A stretch of 49,945 bases of DNA from Alphaproteobacteria bacterium (GTDB lineage: Bacteria; Pseudomonadota; Alphaproteobacteria; JACZXZ01): assembly GCA_035625915.1 (NCBI GenBank), contig DASPOR010000183.1:1-49945 (forward strand), in the 5' to 3' direction. This document shows positions 8,732 to 18,829 of the stretch, one piece after another. The translations under genes were made by a program, and so were the position numbers. The notes beneath the pieces were generated by a model. The model was not told the DNA's origin, searched no databases, and worked only from the letters and a program-made list of their open reading frames with translations. Numbering within the stretch: position 1 is the first letter of the stretch; each line of letters begins with the position of its first letter.

Positions 8732-9520
8732 TTGGGCAAACCTTCATTCGCTGGTTACCCACGAGACGGCAGAGCGTCGGTCTTCCGCTATCACTATCGC
8801 GACGCATTACGCCCAAGCCGGCATCGAACCCCTTGCGCCGGGCGGCCAGAGGATGGGGACGCGACGCTCAAGAAAGCTGCGGCCGTACTCGAAGGGCGCA
8901 GCGAGAGAAAGATCCACGTGCGATGCCTGACGGATCTCGTTGTCGAACGGTTCGCCATGGGACGATTTGAGGAGGCGCAATCGCCGATAGCCGAAGCCGT
9001 GGCACGCGGGCGCTCGGCGGAGAAGGACGAGTGGGTCACGCGTGCCCAAGTCTATGGGGCAGAGGTGGAAGCGGCACTCGGTAATCTCGAGCGGGCAATC
9101 GCGCAAAGCCAGGAAGCAATCGCGCGCCGTCGCGCGATGCGGCGACTAGGTCTACTCGGACACGCGCTCTGCGACCTTGCCGGCTATCTCCTCGCTGTCG
9201 ACATATTGTCGGACGCAACCGCAGCCGTTCGCAAAGGCCTTCCGCTCGCAGGTGCGGGCAGCGTGATCGGCGGTATTGCCACCGCTATGGGACTCCAGCA
9301 TCTGGATGGTTTGTCGGGCCTGGGGTCGTATGGCGCCCCGTATGCGATCTCCATGGCGGGGTGGTATGCTATGGCAATATCGGCTTGGGCCGTTGGCTTG
9401 ACTTCGCGGCGGTCGGGCCGGATTTCCACCGGGGCAGTTGCGTTTTATCGATGTGTGCAGTGCGGCGGATCGCCCGGTCCTGATGTCGGCGCGATCTACG
9501 GAGTTGTTCGGGGGCTATGA
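8732..9520 (+). pseudogene. Decayed fragment of a TPR-containing ATPase/LuxR-type regulator
   Basis: One frame encodes a stretch (about 8870-9260) that reads like the tetratricopeptide region of large AAA-type transcriptional regulators or adenylate cyclases: GRFEEAQSPIAEAVARG, GNLERAIAQSQEAIA and LCDLAGYLLAVD. Just upstream, a different frame (about 8793-8860) reads ATHYAQAGIEPLA, which resembles the HYAQAGL element that precedes these repeats. This implies a frameshift. After about 9310 the similarity dissolves. No ATPase or DNA-binding domain is left nearby. I interpret it as a C-terminal remnant, although a short functional TPR protein cannot be excluded. Confidence 0.5.
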
Positions 9521-9674
9521 AACGGTCCCGATCGGGCACGATGCGCGGAAATAGTTTGCAGAGCCCCTTGACCTACACGACTTGCGCGCGGGAATGCCAA
9601 AGTCGGTCAAGAGAGAACGGACAGTTCAGTCGAAACCTATTCTGATCGATACTAACCCAAAAGGGATTATCGTC

Positions 9675-10982
9675 ATGAACAGAGTCAAGAACACCCATGT
9701 TCCCGTCACCGATGAAAGCACCGGCAGAGGCCTGGCGCCGGAGCCGAAGCGGGTCGGGAGGGATCAGACAGCGCTTAAAGTCGGATCGCCACCGACGCCG
9801 CCCAAATCTTACGAACTGAGCAAGACACACAGAACGCAGCAACGTTCGGCGTTCGAAAGAACTATTCTGCTGCTCCAAGGGGGCGGTGCTCTCGGCGCTT
9901 ACCAGGGCGGGGTTTATCAGGCGCTGTCGGAGGCCGACATTCACCCGGACTGGGTCGCGGGTATCTCGATCGGATCGATCAACGCCGCGATCATTGCTGG
10001 CAACCCACCGAACCAGCGCGTCGAAAAGCTGAGGGAGTTCTGGGACCGTGTCACGAGTCGATCCTTCAATGTCATGGGTGGCAAATTGGACTCGCTGCTG
10101 GCGCGCGGGGACGCCGCGCGCAGCGTCCTCAATCAAATAAGCGCCGTCACGGCGATTGTGGAGGGTGCGTCGGGGTTCTTCAAACCACGGATGTTGAGCC
10201 CTTGGCTTCAACCGCCCGGCACGGTCGAGGCGACAAGCTACTACGACACGACACAACTCAAGGCGACGCTCGAGGCTCTTATCGACTTCGACCGAATAAA
10301 CGCCGACCACCTCAAACCGCGTCTCAGTCTCGGCGCCGTCAATGTGCGGAGCGGCAATCTGATCTATTTCGATTCGCCGAGCCAGAACATCAATGCAGAG
10401 CACGTGATGGCAAGCGGCGCATTGCCACCCGGATTTCCAGCGGTCGAAATCGAGGGTGAGCGATTTTGGGATGGCGGGCTCGTCTCGAATACACCGCTTC
10501 AATGGATTGCCATGACGCAGATGCCACAGGACTCGCTCGTTTTTCAGGTCGATCTCTGGAGTGCGCGGGGCGAGTTCCCGCGCAATCTCGCGGAGGTGGC
10601 GACCCGGCAAAAGGAGATCCAATACTCGAGCCGAACCCGCGCCTTTACCGATTACCTGAAGCATGTCACGAAGCTGCGGAATATGCTCTCGACGCTCCTC
10701 GAGGAACTGCCGGAGGAAATGAAACAGAGAGAAGAAGTGAAGTTCCTAAATTCGGTTGTGAAACCGCACGCCGCCAACATCGTGCACTTGATATACAGGC
10801 CAAAGGGCTACGAGGGGGATTCCAAGGATTACGAGTTCTCGCGCCGCTCCATGGAGGAACACTGGCAGGCCGGCTATTACGACGCCGTGCGCGCACTCCG
10901 CCATCCCGAAATTTTCGAGCGGGCGATGGGGCGGTACGATAGGCTCCTCACCTTCGATTTCAGCCGCGGGAACGAAGCTTGA
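9675..10982 (+). CDS. Patatin-like phospholipase with DUF3734 C-terminal domain
   Basis: This 435-aa protein has the patatin domain at about residues 70-275: oxyanion motif LLQGGGALGAYQGG, nucleophile elbow GISIGSINA (canonical G-x-S-x-G) and Asp motif FWDGGLVSNTP. After it comes the DUF3734 region with VFQVDLWSARGEFP, a cluster of RTRAFTDYLKHV and IVHLIYRPKGYEGDSKDYEFS. These proteins are common in proteobacteria and some have been linked to polyhydroxybutyrate or membrane-lipid metabolism; which applies here is unknown. I chose ATG 9675 because AAGGGA lies about nine bases upstream. The frame continues back to 9582 without a better site. The first ~65 residues are polar and probably disordered. 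Confidence 0.88.
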   Translation: MNRVKNTHVPVTDESTGRGLAPEPKRVGRDQTALKVGSPPTPPKSYELSKTHRTQQRSAFERTILLLQGGGALGAYQGGVYQALSEADIHPDWVAGISIGSINAAIIAGNPPNQRVEKLREFWDRVTSRSFNVMGGKLDSLLARGDAARSVLNQISAVTAIVEGASGFFKPRMLSPWLQPPGTVEATSYYDTTQLKATLEALIDFDRINADHLKPRLSLGAVNVRSGNLIYFDSPSQNINAEHVMASGALPPGFPAVEIEGERFWDGGLVSNTPLQWIAMTQMPQDSLVFQVDLWSARGEFPRNLAEVATRQKEIQYSSRTRAFTDYLKHVTKLRNMLSTLLEELPEEMKQREEVKFLNSVVKPHAANIVHLIYRPKGYEGDSKDYEFSRRSMEEHWQAGYYDAVRALRHPEIFERAMGRYDRLLTFDFSRGNEA

Positions 10983-11119
10983 GACACGATATTGGAGACG
11001 AACTGCCGCACACGTAGTGCCGTCGGCCACACGCTTCGTGATCGAACGACCGCTCACGACGAAACTCAAACCCAGATTACCGGACGAGCCCCCGTCGGGC
11101 ATTCCGGCAAGGGGTTGGG

Positions 11120-12772
11120 CTACGCCCAGGCCCAGTCGTAAACGTTCCAGCTATAGCTCGTGACGTATTGGTTGGGCTTTACCCCGATCAGGCCCTTCTT
11201 CTTGAGATCGCCTTCGATGGACCCGCCCTGCGGGGCGAACGGCACCTCGTCGAGCAGGATTTGCTGGATCTTTGCGTAGGTCTGCTTGCGCTCCTCCTGC
11301 TCCGACTGCGTAACACCGAGCTCGAGCAATCGGTCGACCTCCGGGTTCTGGTATTGCACGTAGTTCGACCCCGCCCCGTCTTTGACCGGGATCTGCTTCG
11401 AGTGGCAGCGCGCCGTGTAGTCGGGGTCCATGCCGACCGTCGGCTCCCAGGCCACGAGCAGCGTGTCGAACTGGCTCTTCGTCGTGTATTCGCCCCACAC
11501 CACCGAGGCCGGCATGTTTTTGATTTCCATCGCGACGCCAATCTTCTTCCAGTTCTGCTGGAAAAGAGCCTGGCAGCCCTGACGCGCCTGGTTGCCGGCG
11601 GTCGTCGACATGGTGAACTGCAACTTGACGCCGTCCTTGGCACGGATGCCGTCCGCGCCCAAGCGCCACCCCGCCTCATCGAGCATTTTCACCGCCAATT
11701 CGGGATTGGGGGTTTCCTCCTTGAGCGCGTGGTTGTATGCCCAATGCGTCGGGTGCAGGTAAGCAAGGGTCCGCGCCCATGTTTTGAAATAGACATCGTC
11801 GAGCGACTTCTGCATCTCGGCCGCGATGTAGAGCGCCTTCCTGACCTTTGGATCGGCGAATTGGGGCTTGCCGCAGTTGAAGTAGATGAACTGGACGAAG
11901 GGCGTGGGCGTCCTCGAGAAATCGAGGCCGGGTAGTGCTGTTGCCTCGACCCAGCGGTCGGCCGGCACGCCCTGGAGGCCAAGATAGTCGATCTCGCCGG
12001 TCTTGATCTGCTCGTACATGACGAGGAGGTCGGGCACGAATTTGTGGATGAACTGCGCCGTTTTGGCCGGTCCGCGATGATAGTTCGGGTTCCTCTCGTA
12101 GACCATGTGGCTGCCGGCGACGCGGCTCTTAAGCATGAAGGGCCCCGTTCCGATCGGCTGGCTGTTGTAAGGGGCGGTGTTGATGTCGGCCTCGCCCTTC
12201 AGCAGATGCGCTGGGACGATGTGCATGTTCTGCCATGCCCACACGAAGGGCGTGTAGGACCGGGCCAGCTCCATCTCCACGCTGTAGTCGTCGATTACCT
12301 TGAAATTCTTGATCGAATCGAAGCCTCCGCGCGACCTCACGGCGACCTTTGGATTGACGATCGTCTGATAGGTGAATTCGACGTCGCGCGCCGTGAAGGG
12401 CTGTCCGTCGGTCCACTTGACGTCACGCCGGAGATTGACCTTCCAGACAAGTCCGTCCGGGGAGATGCCACCGTTGGCCCGCGTCGGCACCGCGGTCGCC
12501 AGGTTCGGGATGAAGTTGCCGTTCTCGTCGATGTCCCACAACGCGTCGAACATGCAGGATTCGGGTACGTTTTCTGTACCCGTGTTGACGTAGAGGAGCG
12601 GGTTGAATTGCACCGGCTCCTGCGACATCGCCATGATGATGCGGTCTTTGTTCTGCTGTGCGATCGTTGGGGCGGCGAACCCGGCCGTGCCAGTCGCTGC
12701 CAACAAAGCGCCCTTCGCCGCGCCCTTCAATACGTCGCGGCGGGTAATCCCCATGCGGCTCATCTTCGACAT
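11120..12772 (-). CDS. ABC transporter substrate-binding protein, family 5 (peptide type)
   Basis: This 550-aa periplasmic receptor belongs to the DppA/OppA class. It starts with a twin-arginine signal (GITRRDVLKGAAKGAL...ATGTAGFAAPTIAQQ), so export by Tat is likely. Family signatures include DGLVWKVNLRRDVKWTDG with FTARDVEFTYQ, and IGTGPFMLKS. ATG 12772 has GGGAGG about seven bases upstream; a longer frame to 12868 would hide the Tat signal. It is the last gene of the importer operon, following the two ATPases and two permeases. Family members bind peptides, nickel, glutathione or other solutes, so the substrate is open. Confidence 0.92.
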   Translation of the reverse strand: MSKMSRMGITRRDVLKGAAKGALLAATGTAGFAAPTIAQQNKDRIIMAMSQEPVQFNPLLYVNTGTENVPESCMFDALWDIDENGNFIPNLATAVPTRANGGISPDGLVWKVNLRRDVKWTDGQPFTARDVEFTYQTIVNPKVAVRSRGGFDSIKNFKVIDDYSVEMELARSYTPFVWAWQNMHIVPAHLLKGEADINTAPYNSQPIGTGPFMLKSRVAGSHMVYERNPNYHRGPAKTAQFIHKFVPDLLVMYEQIKTGEIDYLGLQGVPADRWVEATALPGLDFSRTPTPFVQFIYFNCGKPQFADPKVRKALYIAAEMQKSLDDVYFKTWARTLAYLHPTHWAYNHALKEETPNPELAVKMLDEAGWRLGADGIRAKDGVKLQFTMSTTAGNQARQGCQALFQQNWKKIGVAMEIKNMPASVVWGEYTTKSQFDTLLVAWEPTVGMDPDYTARCHSKQIPVKDGAGSNYVQYQNPEVDRLLELGVTQSEQEERKQTYAKIQQILLDEVPFAPQGGSIEGDLKKKGLIGVKPNQYVTSYSWNVYDWAWA

Positions 12773-12824
12773 CGGGCCCTCCCCATGGATATGTCGCGAT
12801 GTCACGCACGTGGCGGGGTCGGTG

Positions 12825-13679
12825 CTACATCCGCAACCTCGGATCGAGCGCGTCGCGCAATCCATCACCCAGAAAGTTGAAGCTCATTACAGTAATTGTG
12901 ATCATAACACCCGGAAATATCGCCAGCCAAGGCTCGGAATCGAAGTATCCCTGAGCGTTCGTCAGCATATTCCCCCAGCTGGCGAGCGGCGGCTGCACGC
13001 CATACCCAAGATAGGAAATATAGCTTTCGAGAAGGATGGCGGTGGCGACTTTGAGCGTTGCGGCGACGAGGAGCGGAGCCACGATATTGGGCATGAGCTC
13101 GCGCACCATGATGCGGATACCGCCTGCACCCAATGCCCGCGCCGCCTGCACGAAGTCTTGCTCTTTGAGATGCAGGATTTCGGCGCGGATAATGCGCGCC
13201 ACCTCCATCCACGAGGTCAAGCCGATGATGAGCGAGATCGAGATCAGGGTGGGCGTGATGAAAGCCGCGACGACGAGCAGAAGGAAGATCTGGGGAAAAC
13301 ACAACATCATGTCGACGAAGCGCATCAAGAGCGTGTCGATCCAACCGCCGTAATAGCCTGAGACGAGGCCGACGAGCGCTCCGGTCAGGACCGTCGTCGC
13401 CATGGCGACGAGCCCGACGATCAGCGAGATCTGGCCGCCGTAGAGGAGGCGACTCAGCGTATCGCGCCCGAGTTCGTCGGTGCCAAGTGGAAACGCGAGA
13501 TGGGTCAAGGGTGCGAAGAAGCGGACGGAGGTGTCGAGCTCGATAGGATCATGCGGAGCGAGGACGGGGGCGAAGAGTGCTGCAAGGCAAAGGAGCACGA
13601 CGGCGACCGCACCCAGGACCGCCGGCCGGTGGCGCATGAAGCGACCAATGAGCGTCTGGCGCCTGGTGCGCGCGCTCAT
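12825..13679 (-). CDS. ABC transporter permease, DppC/OppC type
   Basis: This 284-aa integral membrane protein has an N-terminal OppC_N segment (RFMRHRPAVLGAVAVVLL) and the LAPHDP motif typical of DppC proteins. The BPD transport domain carries the coupling-helix region ARALGAGGIRIMVRELMPN. The C-terminus FLGDGLRDALDPRLRM is the standard ending of the family. Its start overlaps the stop of the DppB-type gene by ATGA. It pairs with that protein to form the translocation pore of the importer. Confidence 0.94.
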   Translation of the reverse strand: MSARTRRQTLIGRFMRHRPAVLGAVAVVLLCLAALFAPVLAPHDPIELDTSVRFFAPLTHLAFPLGTDELGRDTLSRLLYGGQISLIVGLVAMATTVLTGALVGLVSGYYGGWIDTLLMRFVDMMLCFPQIFLLLVVAAFITPTLISISLIIGLTSWMEVARIIRAEILHLKEQDFVQAARALGAGGIRIMVRELMPNIVAPLLVAATLKVATAILLESYISYLGYGVQPPLASWGNMLTNAQGYFDSEPWLAIFPGVMITITVMSFNFLGDGLRDALDPRLRM

Positions 13680-14629
13680 GAGAGGCGCACGCGCGGATCG
13701 AGAAGCGCGATCGCGACATCGGCGAGGAGGTTGCCGAGGATCACGAAGAATGCCGTGAACATGACGAGCCCCATCAGGATCGGATACTCCTTCATCGTCA
13801 GCGCATCGACGAAGAGCCGCCCCATTCCCGGCCAGCCGAAAACCGACTCCGTCACGAGTGCGCCCGAGAAGAGGATCGGCAGGTCGGTGCCGAGAAGTGC
13901 GATCAGCGGCTTCACCGCATTGGGGAAGGCGTGGCGGAAGAGGCGCTCGCGCGGCCGCAGCCCCTTGGCGCGGGCTGTGCGCATGTAATCCTGGTGCAGC
14001 ACCTCGAGGAAGGCCGAGCGCGCGTAGCGGCTATATGTGGCGGTGATCACCAAGGCGAGGACGAGGGTCGGCAGGATCAGGTGGCGCAAGAGGTCGACGA
14101 TGTTGCCTTCCTCCCCCAGCTCGTACATGCCCCCACTCGGCAGCCAGCCAAGATCGACGGCGAAGATGAAGATCGCCATGAGGCCGAACCAGAAGGTGGG
14201 GAAGGAGAGCGCCACCAACGCCCCGGTCGTCGCCAGGTAGTCCCAGATCGAGTAGCGGCGCGAAGCACCGATCATGCCGATGCTGAGACCCAGGAGGATG
14301 GCGATCGAGAGAGCCGATCCCATAAGCAGCAAGGTCGCCGGCAGCCGCTCGAGGATGACGATGAGGACGGGACGACCGCCGAAGAAAGTGTAGCCCCAAT
14401 TGCCGCTGAACATGCCCGTCGCCCATTTGAGGTACTGGATGTGGACGGGCTGATCGAGACCGAAGATCGTTTTGATGCGTTCGATGTCCTGGGCCGTGAT
14501 CGTCGGATTCAGCGTGTAAACGGCAAGTGGGCCCCCCGGCGCCAGGTGCATAAGAGCGAAGCCGATGATCGAGACGCCGATCAGCATCGGAATTGCCCCG
14601 ACGATACGGCGGCCAATGTAGGCGAGCAT
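13676..14629 (-). CDS. ABC transporter permease, DppB/OppB type
   Basis: This 317-aa protein has about six membrane helices. The N-terminus MLAYIGRRIVGAIPMLIGVSIIGF is classic DppB, followed by the MHLAPGGP motif. The coupling-loop motif is RTARAKGLRPRERLFRHAFPNA, and the C-terminus LADVAIALLDPRVRLS is also typical. It sits nine bases after the second ATPase gene and overlaps the DppC-type gene by four bases, so all five genes are probably one transcript. Confidence 0.94.
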   Translation of the reverse strand: MLAYIGRRIVGAIPMLIGVSIIGFALMHLAPGGPLAVYTLNPTITAQDIERIKTIFGLDQPVHIQYLKWATGMFSGNWGYTFFGGRPVLIVILERLPATLLLMGSALSIAILLGLSIGMIGASRRYSIWDYLATTGALVALSFPTFWFGLMAIFIFAVDLGWLPSGGMYELGEEGNIVDLLRHLILPTLVLALVITATYSRYARSAFLEVLHQDYMRTARAKGLRPRERLFRHAFPNAVKPLIALLGTDLPILFSGALVTESVFGWPGMGRLFVDALTMKEYPILMGLVMFTAFFVILGNLLADVAIALLDPRVRLS

Positions 14630-14638
14630 GCCGCCTCC

Positions 14639-15610
14639 TCAAGGTCCGTAAAGATGGCAGGCGACGACTTGTCCGCCCGGCAGTCGAGTCGGTCGTGGTG
14701 TGTCGTGCGCACAACGCGACATCGCCTTCGGGCAGCGCGGGTGGAAGGCGCAGCCCGAGGGCGGGTTCGCTGGTGACGGAATGTCTCCCCCGAGCACGGC
14801 GCGGCGGCGCGTGCGCCCCGGTTCGGGCGTGGGCACGGCCTGAAGGAGCGCTTCGGTATAGGGATGCTTCGGCGCGAAGAAAAGCGACTCACGTGGCGCC
14901 GTCTCGACAATCCGACCGAGATACATGACGGCGACGCGGTCGCAGATATGGCTGACGACGCCGAGGTTGTGCGAGATCAAGATGAAGGTAAGCTTGAGCT
15001 CGTCCTTGAGATGCTTCAGCAAGTTCATGATTTGCGCCTGGATTGATACATCGAGCGCCGAAACGGGCTCATCGGCGACGATGAGGCGCGGTCGCAAGGC
15101 CAGCGCCCGGGCGATACCGATGCGCTGGCGCTGCCCGCCGGAGAATTCATGCGGATAGCGACTAACCGCCTCGGCGGGCAGTCCCACCATGGCGAGAAGT
15201 TCCGCGACGCGATCCTCGATCTCCCGCCCGGCGGCGACGCGATGGATCTCGAAGGGTGCGGCGAGAATCCGCCCTACCGTCATTCGCGGGTTCAGCGACG
15301 ACATCGGGTCCTGGAAGATGATCTGCATACGTCGCCGGATCGGCGTCATCATGGAGGGCGAGAGGCGCGTAATATTACGTCCTTCGAAGACGATCGAGCC
15401 GGCGGAAGGCTCGATCAGCTTCAGGATCGTCTTGCCGGTGGTCGTTTTCCCCGAACCGCTTTCGCCGACGATACCGAGCACCTCGCCCGCGGCGAGATCG
15501 AGGTCGACGCCGTCGACGGCCCGCACATTACCGACGGGGCGGCGGAATAGCTTTGAGAGGATCGGGAAGTGGGTGTGGAGGCCGCGCACCTCGAGCAGTG
15601 TCTCAACCAT
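14639..15610 (-). CDS. ABC transporter ATP-binding protein, DppF/OppF type
   Basis: This 323-aa ATPase carries Walker [10 protein letters not shown], the signature [15 protein letters not shown], Walker [13 protein letters not shown] and the H-loop ISHNLGVV. The C-terminal oligopeptide-transporter extension has a Cys motif, [14 protein letters not shown], that in some relatives binds an iron-sulfur cluster. I placed the start at ATG 15610, where GGAAG lies about nine bases upstream; this overlaps the preceding ATPase gene by eight bases. An upstream ATG at 15637 is possible but adds only nine residues. Confidence 0.93.
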   Translation of the reverse strand: MVETLLEVRGLHTHFPILSKLFRRPVGNVRAVDGVDLDLAAGEVLGIVGESGSGKTTTGKTILKLIEPSAGSIVFEGRNITRLSPSMMTPIRRRMQIIFQDPMSSLNPRMTVGRILAAPFEIHRVAAGREIEDRVAELLAMVGLPAEAVSRYPHEFSGGQRQRIGIARALALRPRLIVADEPVSALDVSIQAQIMNLLKHLKDELKLTFILISHNLGVVSHICDRVAVMYLGRIVETAPRESLFFAPKHPYTEALLQAVPTPEPGRTRRRAVLGGDIPSPANPPSGCAFHPRCPKAMSRCAHDTPRPTRLPGGQVVACHLYGP

Positions 15611-16586
15611 GGCGCGGCTTCCAGCAGGCGACCTCACGTCCAGTCCCGTGAGGGACGAGAGCCGGCCTCAAGCGGTGGCAGGCCGCGTCGGCATAGGCGC
15701 AGCGCGGGGCGAACGCGCAACCTGCGGGAAGGTCGGCGGGCGTCGGCACGACGCCAGGGATCTCGGCCAGTTCCGGTTCGGGGACGCGCACGATGCGCGG
15801 GATCGAGCGCAACAGGCCCTCGGTATAGGGGTGGAGCGGTGCTGTGAATAGCGCCTCGGCCGGGCCCGTCTCGACGATGCAGCCGGCATACATGACGGCC
15901 ACACGGTGCGCGGTCTCGGCGATGACGGCTAGATCGTGCGTTATGAGCAGGATCGCCGTCGCCATTTCGCGCTGCAGCTGTGTCAGCAGCTCCAGGATCT
16001 GCGCCTGGATGGTGACATCGAGCGCGGTCGTCGGTTCGTCCGCGATCAGCAACGAGGGGTGACAGGCGAGCGCCATGGCAATCATCACCCGCTGTCGCAT
16101 GCCGCCCGAGAGCTGGTGCGGATAGCTCACCGCCGCTTGGTCGGGCCTCGGGATGCCAACGACGGTCAGGAGCTCGCGCGTGCGAGTGCGTGCGGCGCGC
16201 GCGGAGAGGCCGAGATGGCGGATGAGCGCCTCGTCGATCTGCAGCCCAATCGACATGATTGGGTTGAGCGAGGTCATCGGCTCCTGGAACACCATCGACA
16301 GGCGCGAGCCGCGGAGATCGGCCATGTCGCGCTCGGGAAGCTCGAGCAGGTCGCGGCCCTGGAAGAAGATGCGTCCCGCCGGCACTTCGGCCGGCGGCTG
16401 CTCCAGCAGCCCCATAACGGCGAGCGAGGTCAAGGTCTTGCCGCTGCCGCTTTCGCCGACGAGACCCAAGGTCTCGCCCTCATGGAGTGCGAAAGAAACG
16501 CCGTCGACCGCGTTGAGGACACCACTTGGAACGCTGAAGCGCACGGTCAGGTTTTCGACGCGCAGGAGCGCCTCCGCCGCATCCAT
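15603..16586 (-). CDS. ABC transporter ATP-binding protein, DppD/OppD type
   Basis: This 327-aa ATPase is the first gene of the importer operon. It carries Walker [11 protein letters not shown]-loop [14 protein letters not shown], signature [15 protein letters not shown], Walker [13 protein letters not shown] and H-loop ITHDLAVI. The C-terminus has [14 protein letters not shown], parallel to the DppF-type partner. ATG 16586 is preceded by GCGAGG; an alternative ATG at 16628 would add 14 residues without family similarity. The order ATPase-ATPase-DppB-DppC-binding protein reverses the commoner order, in which the binding protein comes first. Confidence 0.93.
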   Translation of the reverse strand: MDAAEALLRVENLTVRFSVPSGVLNAVDGVSFALHEGETLGLVGESGSGKTLTSLAVMGLLEQPPAEVPAGRIFFQGRDLLELPERDMADLRGSRLSMVFQEPMTSLNPIMSIGLQIDEALIRHLGLSARAARTRTRELLTVVGIPRPDQAAVSYPHQLSGGMRQRVMIAMALACHPSLLIADEPTTALDVTIQAQILELLTQLQREMATAILLITHDLAVIAETAHRVAVMYAGCIVETGPAEALFTAPLHPYTEGLLRSIPRIVRVPEPELAEIPGVVPTPADLPAGCAFAPRCAYADAACHRLRPALVPHGTGREVACWKPRHG

Positions 16587-17077
16587 TGTGGCCTCGCGTG
16601 TGGTCGTTCTCGTGGCACCGAACGTCACTACCGCCGCACTGCCGACCGCAAGTGTTCTTCGTCATTTTTTTAGAGGCGCTTCGTCGGGGCGTCGCCGCAC
16701 ACCGATAAAGACGCCATAAATTCCACGACGGCCAGCGTAGTACACGATATGCCGCGGCGTAAAGACCGGGCGCTTTGCACGCATGTACCTAATTGCCGCC
16801 ACCAAAATCATAGGAACTTCGAACCCACCACACTAGTTGCGCGGGCCATGGTCATCGCCCAAACTGGCCTTCTGTCTCCAAGGGATCAATCCTCCCTTGA
16901 GCCATGAAACCGGCCGGAGCGAAGCGAGGGCCGGGTTCCGGGACTATCGATGTCCGCCATTGCGGGCTCGGCAAAACGGACTGAGCCATACGGCTCGCAC
17001 CGTTAACGCGGGTAGGAAAGAGTAAAAGTGACGCAAAAGCGAGTGCCAGGGGTGTGACCATCGGGAGGGGCATTCAC
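16587..17077. other. Divergent intergenic region with a partial repeat
   Basis: This 491-nt stretch lies between the importer operon (leftward) and the Rap1a/Tai-like gene (rightward). It holds a truncated module B repeat at 16795-16836 and an imperfect hairpin around 16908-16941 (AACCGGCC with GGCCGGGTT). Both promoters must lie here, but I cannot place them. No coding frame is supported. Confidence 0.5.
16795..16836 (+). repeat. Truncated palindromic repeat, right part of module B
   Basis: About 42 bases match the loop and right arm of module B: GCCGCCACCAAAATCATAGG, then AACTTCGAACCCACCACACTAG at slightly lower identity in the arm. The terminal CTAG is at 16833-16836. The expected left arm is not recognisable upstream, so this copy is decayed or partial. 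It has the same orientation as the copies at 8432-8509 and 23097-23174. Confidence 0.7.
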
Positions 17078-17443
17078 ATGAAATCACCTAAGCTAGCTAT
17101 TTTCATTTTCGCTTCCTTAATTCTCGTCGCGGGAGGCCATGCGCATGGAGCCGAATTCCTGACCGGCAAGGCGCTCCTGAGTCTCTGCGAGGATAAAACC
17201 CCGCATGGCTATAACCCGGGAATTTGCATTGGCTACATCTCGGGCGCCAGCGATCAGTTGGACGGCTTGAAGGGCTCGGCGTTGCCGGATTTGAATTATT
17301 GCCTCCCCAGCACGGCCTCGACCGGAGAGCTGCGAGAGGTGGTCGTCAATTTCCTGAAGCAGCATCCCGAACGCCTCGACCAGCAAGCGAGCTTTCTTAT
17401 TTTCGATGCACTCACGAGGGCGTATGCCTGCGCTGCGCATTGA
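17078..17443 (+). CDS. Rap1a/Tai-like secreted protein
   Basis: This 121-aa protein has a cleavable signal peptide (KLAIFIFASLILVAGGHAHGA). The mature part has four cysteines and the pattern CIGYISG...YCLPSTASTGELREVVVNFL...LIFDALTRAYAC seen in the Rap1a/Tai family, named after immunity proteins to type VI amidase effectors. ATG 17078 has a very strong GGGAGGGG seven bases upstream. No effector gene or T6SS component is nearby, so an immunity role is not supported here. Many alphaproteobacterial members are stand-alone periplasmic proteins of unknown role. Confidence 0.65.
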   Translation: MKSPKLAIFIFASLILVAGGHAHGAEFLTGKALLSLCEDKTPHGYNPGICIGYISGASDQLDGLKGSALPDLNYCLPSTASTGELREVVVNFLKQHPERLDQQASFLIFDALTRAYACAAH

Positions 17444-17531
17444 CGCGTGATCGACTCCGGGGACTAACTCGCAACACCCTGTGCCGTGTCTTCGGGTCGG
17501 TTGACTTCATGCCGGCGGCATCTGTCATATC

Positions 17532-18155
17532 TCAGGCACTTCGCGGCACGGCGTAATCCGAGGGATGCGTCGCCTGAAATTCGGCCCGCCTCTCGCAGCG
17601 CTCCGATAGGGCGTCGAGGGTTGGAAAGCGTCCAACCTGTAGCCGTTCGGGATCGACCATGCGGACGTAACGGATCATGCAGGCCGTTGTGATCTGCGCC
17701 TGGTCGAGGTGCGCGCCCTCTGGCCAGGGTTCGGCGGCGAGTTCGGCGATGGCACCCGACCCTTGCGTGAGGCAGCGCGCGATCCACTCGGGCCAGCGAT
17801 AGGCCGATGGCCGGATCAGCCGTTCATAAGTGGCCGCACCGATCTTGTCGATCGTACCTGTCGCAAGAGCAATGTGGCGCAGGGCCCGCCGTCGCTCGGC
17901 ACCCGTTCGAGGAAGGAGGGCGCGGGAGGGGCCGACGCCCTCGTCTAGCCAATCCAAAATGGCCGCCGAATCGATAAGCGTTTCCCCATCCGCCAGTATG
18001 AGCGACGGGATGCGGCCGAGAGGGTTGATCCGCCGCATGGCCTCGAAATCGGCGAATACCGATCGCGTGTCGTGTTCATAGCTGAACCCGAGGACGCGGA
18101 GCGATATTGCAACGCGGCGCACGTATGGCGAGTCGTATTGCCCGACCAGAATCAT
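17532..18155 (-). CDS. Glutathione S-transferase family protein
   Basis: This 207-aa cytosolic GST-fold protein has an N-terminal thioredoxin-like domain beginning ILVGQYDSPYVRRVAISL, where the Ser of DSPYVRR would be the glutathione-activating residue. It includes the cis-Pro motif GRIPSLILADGETLIDSAAIL, followed by an all-helical C-terminal domain. ATG 18155 has GGAGG about nine bases upstream. The gene is convergent with the Rap1a/Tai-like gene and is not in an operon. The substrate is unknown. Confidence 0.88.
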   Translation of the reverse strand: MILVGQYDSPYVRRVAISLRVLGFSYEHDTRSVFADFEAMRRINPLGRIPSLILADGETLIDSAAILDWLDEGVGPSRALLPRTGAERRRALRHIALATGTIDKIGAATYERLIRPSAYRWPEWIARCLTQGSGAIAELAAEPWPEGAHLDQAQITTACMIRYVRMVDPERLQVGRFPTLDALSERCERRAEFQATHPSDYAVPRSA

Positions 18156-18829
18156 CGCCAAATCCTCCGTCGCTCGCATGAATTAATTGGCGCGCCGGGA
18201 GACCATCGCCAAGGCAAGCTCAGGGCAGATTGTATATCGCTCGGACGGCTGCCTTGCGGATATTTGACCCCGCACGGGGCCAAAATAGGCTTTTCCGCGA
18301 CCCCGTGTCCCTGTATGTTGCGCCGGCTAAAAGGCCAATATTCCTAGGGCTCCGGGATGGGGGGCCGTCGCTCGGCACGGAGAGTGTCGCGCTCGCCATA
18401 CGAAGGTCGGGGGTGCTTCGCCCTCGACCCTACCAATGTCCCTTCGAACGATCTGCCGGCCGAGGTTTTCAAGGTGTCGAGCGTCCGATTTGGCTCGCGT
18501 GTCGCCCGGGATTGTCGCCCGATAAGCGAGGGTTGCGAGCGGGGGATGCGTATAGAAGGTGGACCTTGTTGTGGCGATAGCGACGCGTGCCGATCGGTCA
18601 TGCCCCTACCAAACGTTTTTTCAAAGGCATTTGGGCTGGCCATAACAAGGATTTTTGCATTGTAGGCTCGCTGGGATCCCATATGAAATTCACAGCTGAT
18701 CGGCGGGCCGCACTGCGAGGACCGTGCGTCGAAATGTCCCTGCGCGGACATCGAGCCCATGTGCTAACGAAACCCGCCGGGCCCGCGAGGGGTGCCGCGG
18801 GCGGTGCGTGACAAATAGAGGCGAGGGAA
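18156..18829. other. Long intergenic region, no gene recognised
   Basis: These 674 nt lie between the divergent GST and P450 genes. Frames of up to about 138 codons are open on both strands, but their products are Arg/Pro/Ser-rich and match no family, and their starts lack ribosome binding sites. The stretch is locally less GC-rich near 18600-18690. No tRNA or strong hairpin with a T-run was seen. Confidence 0.45.

Noticed and set aside
18344-18760. 138-codon minus-strand frame in the GST-P450 gap
   Set aside because: It has no ribosome binding site and no family pattern, and its composition is biased.
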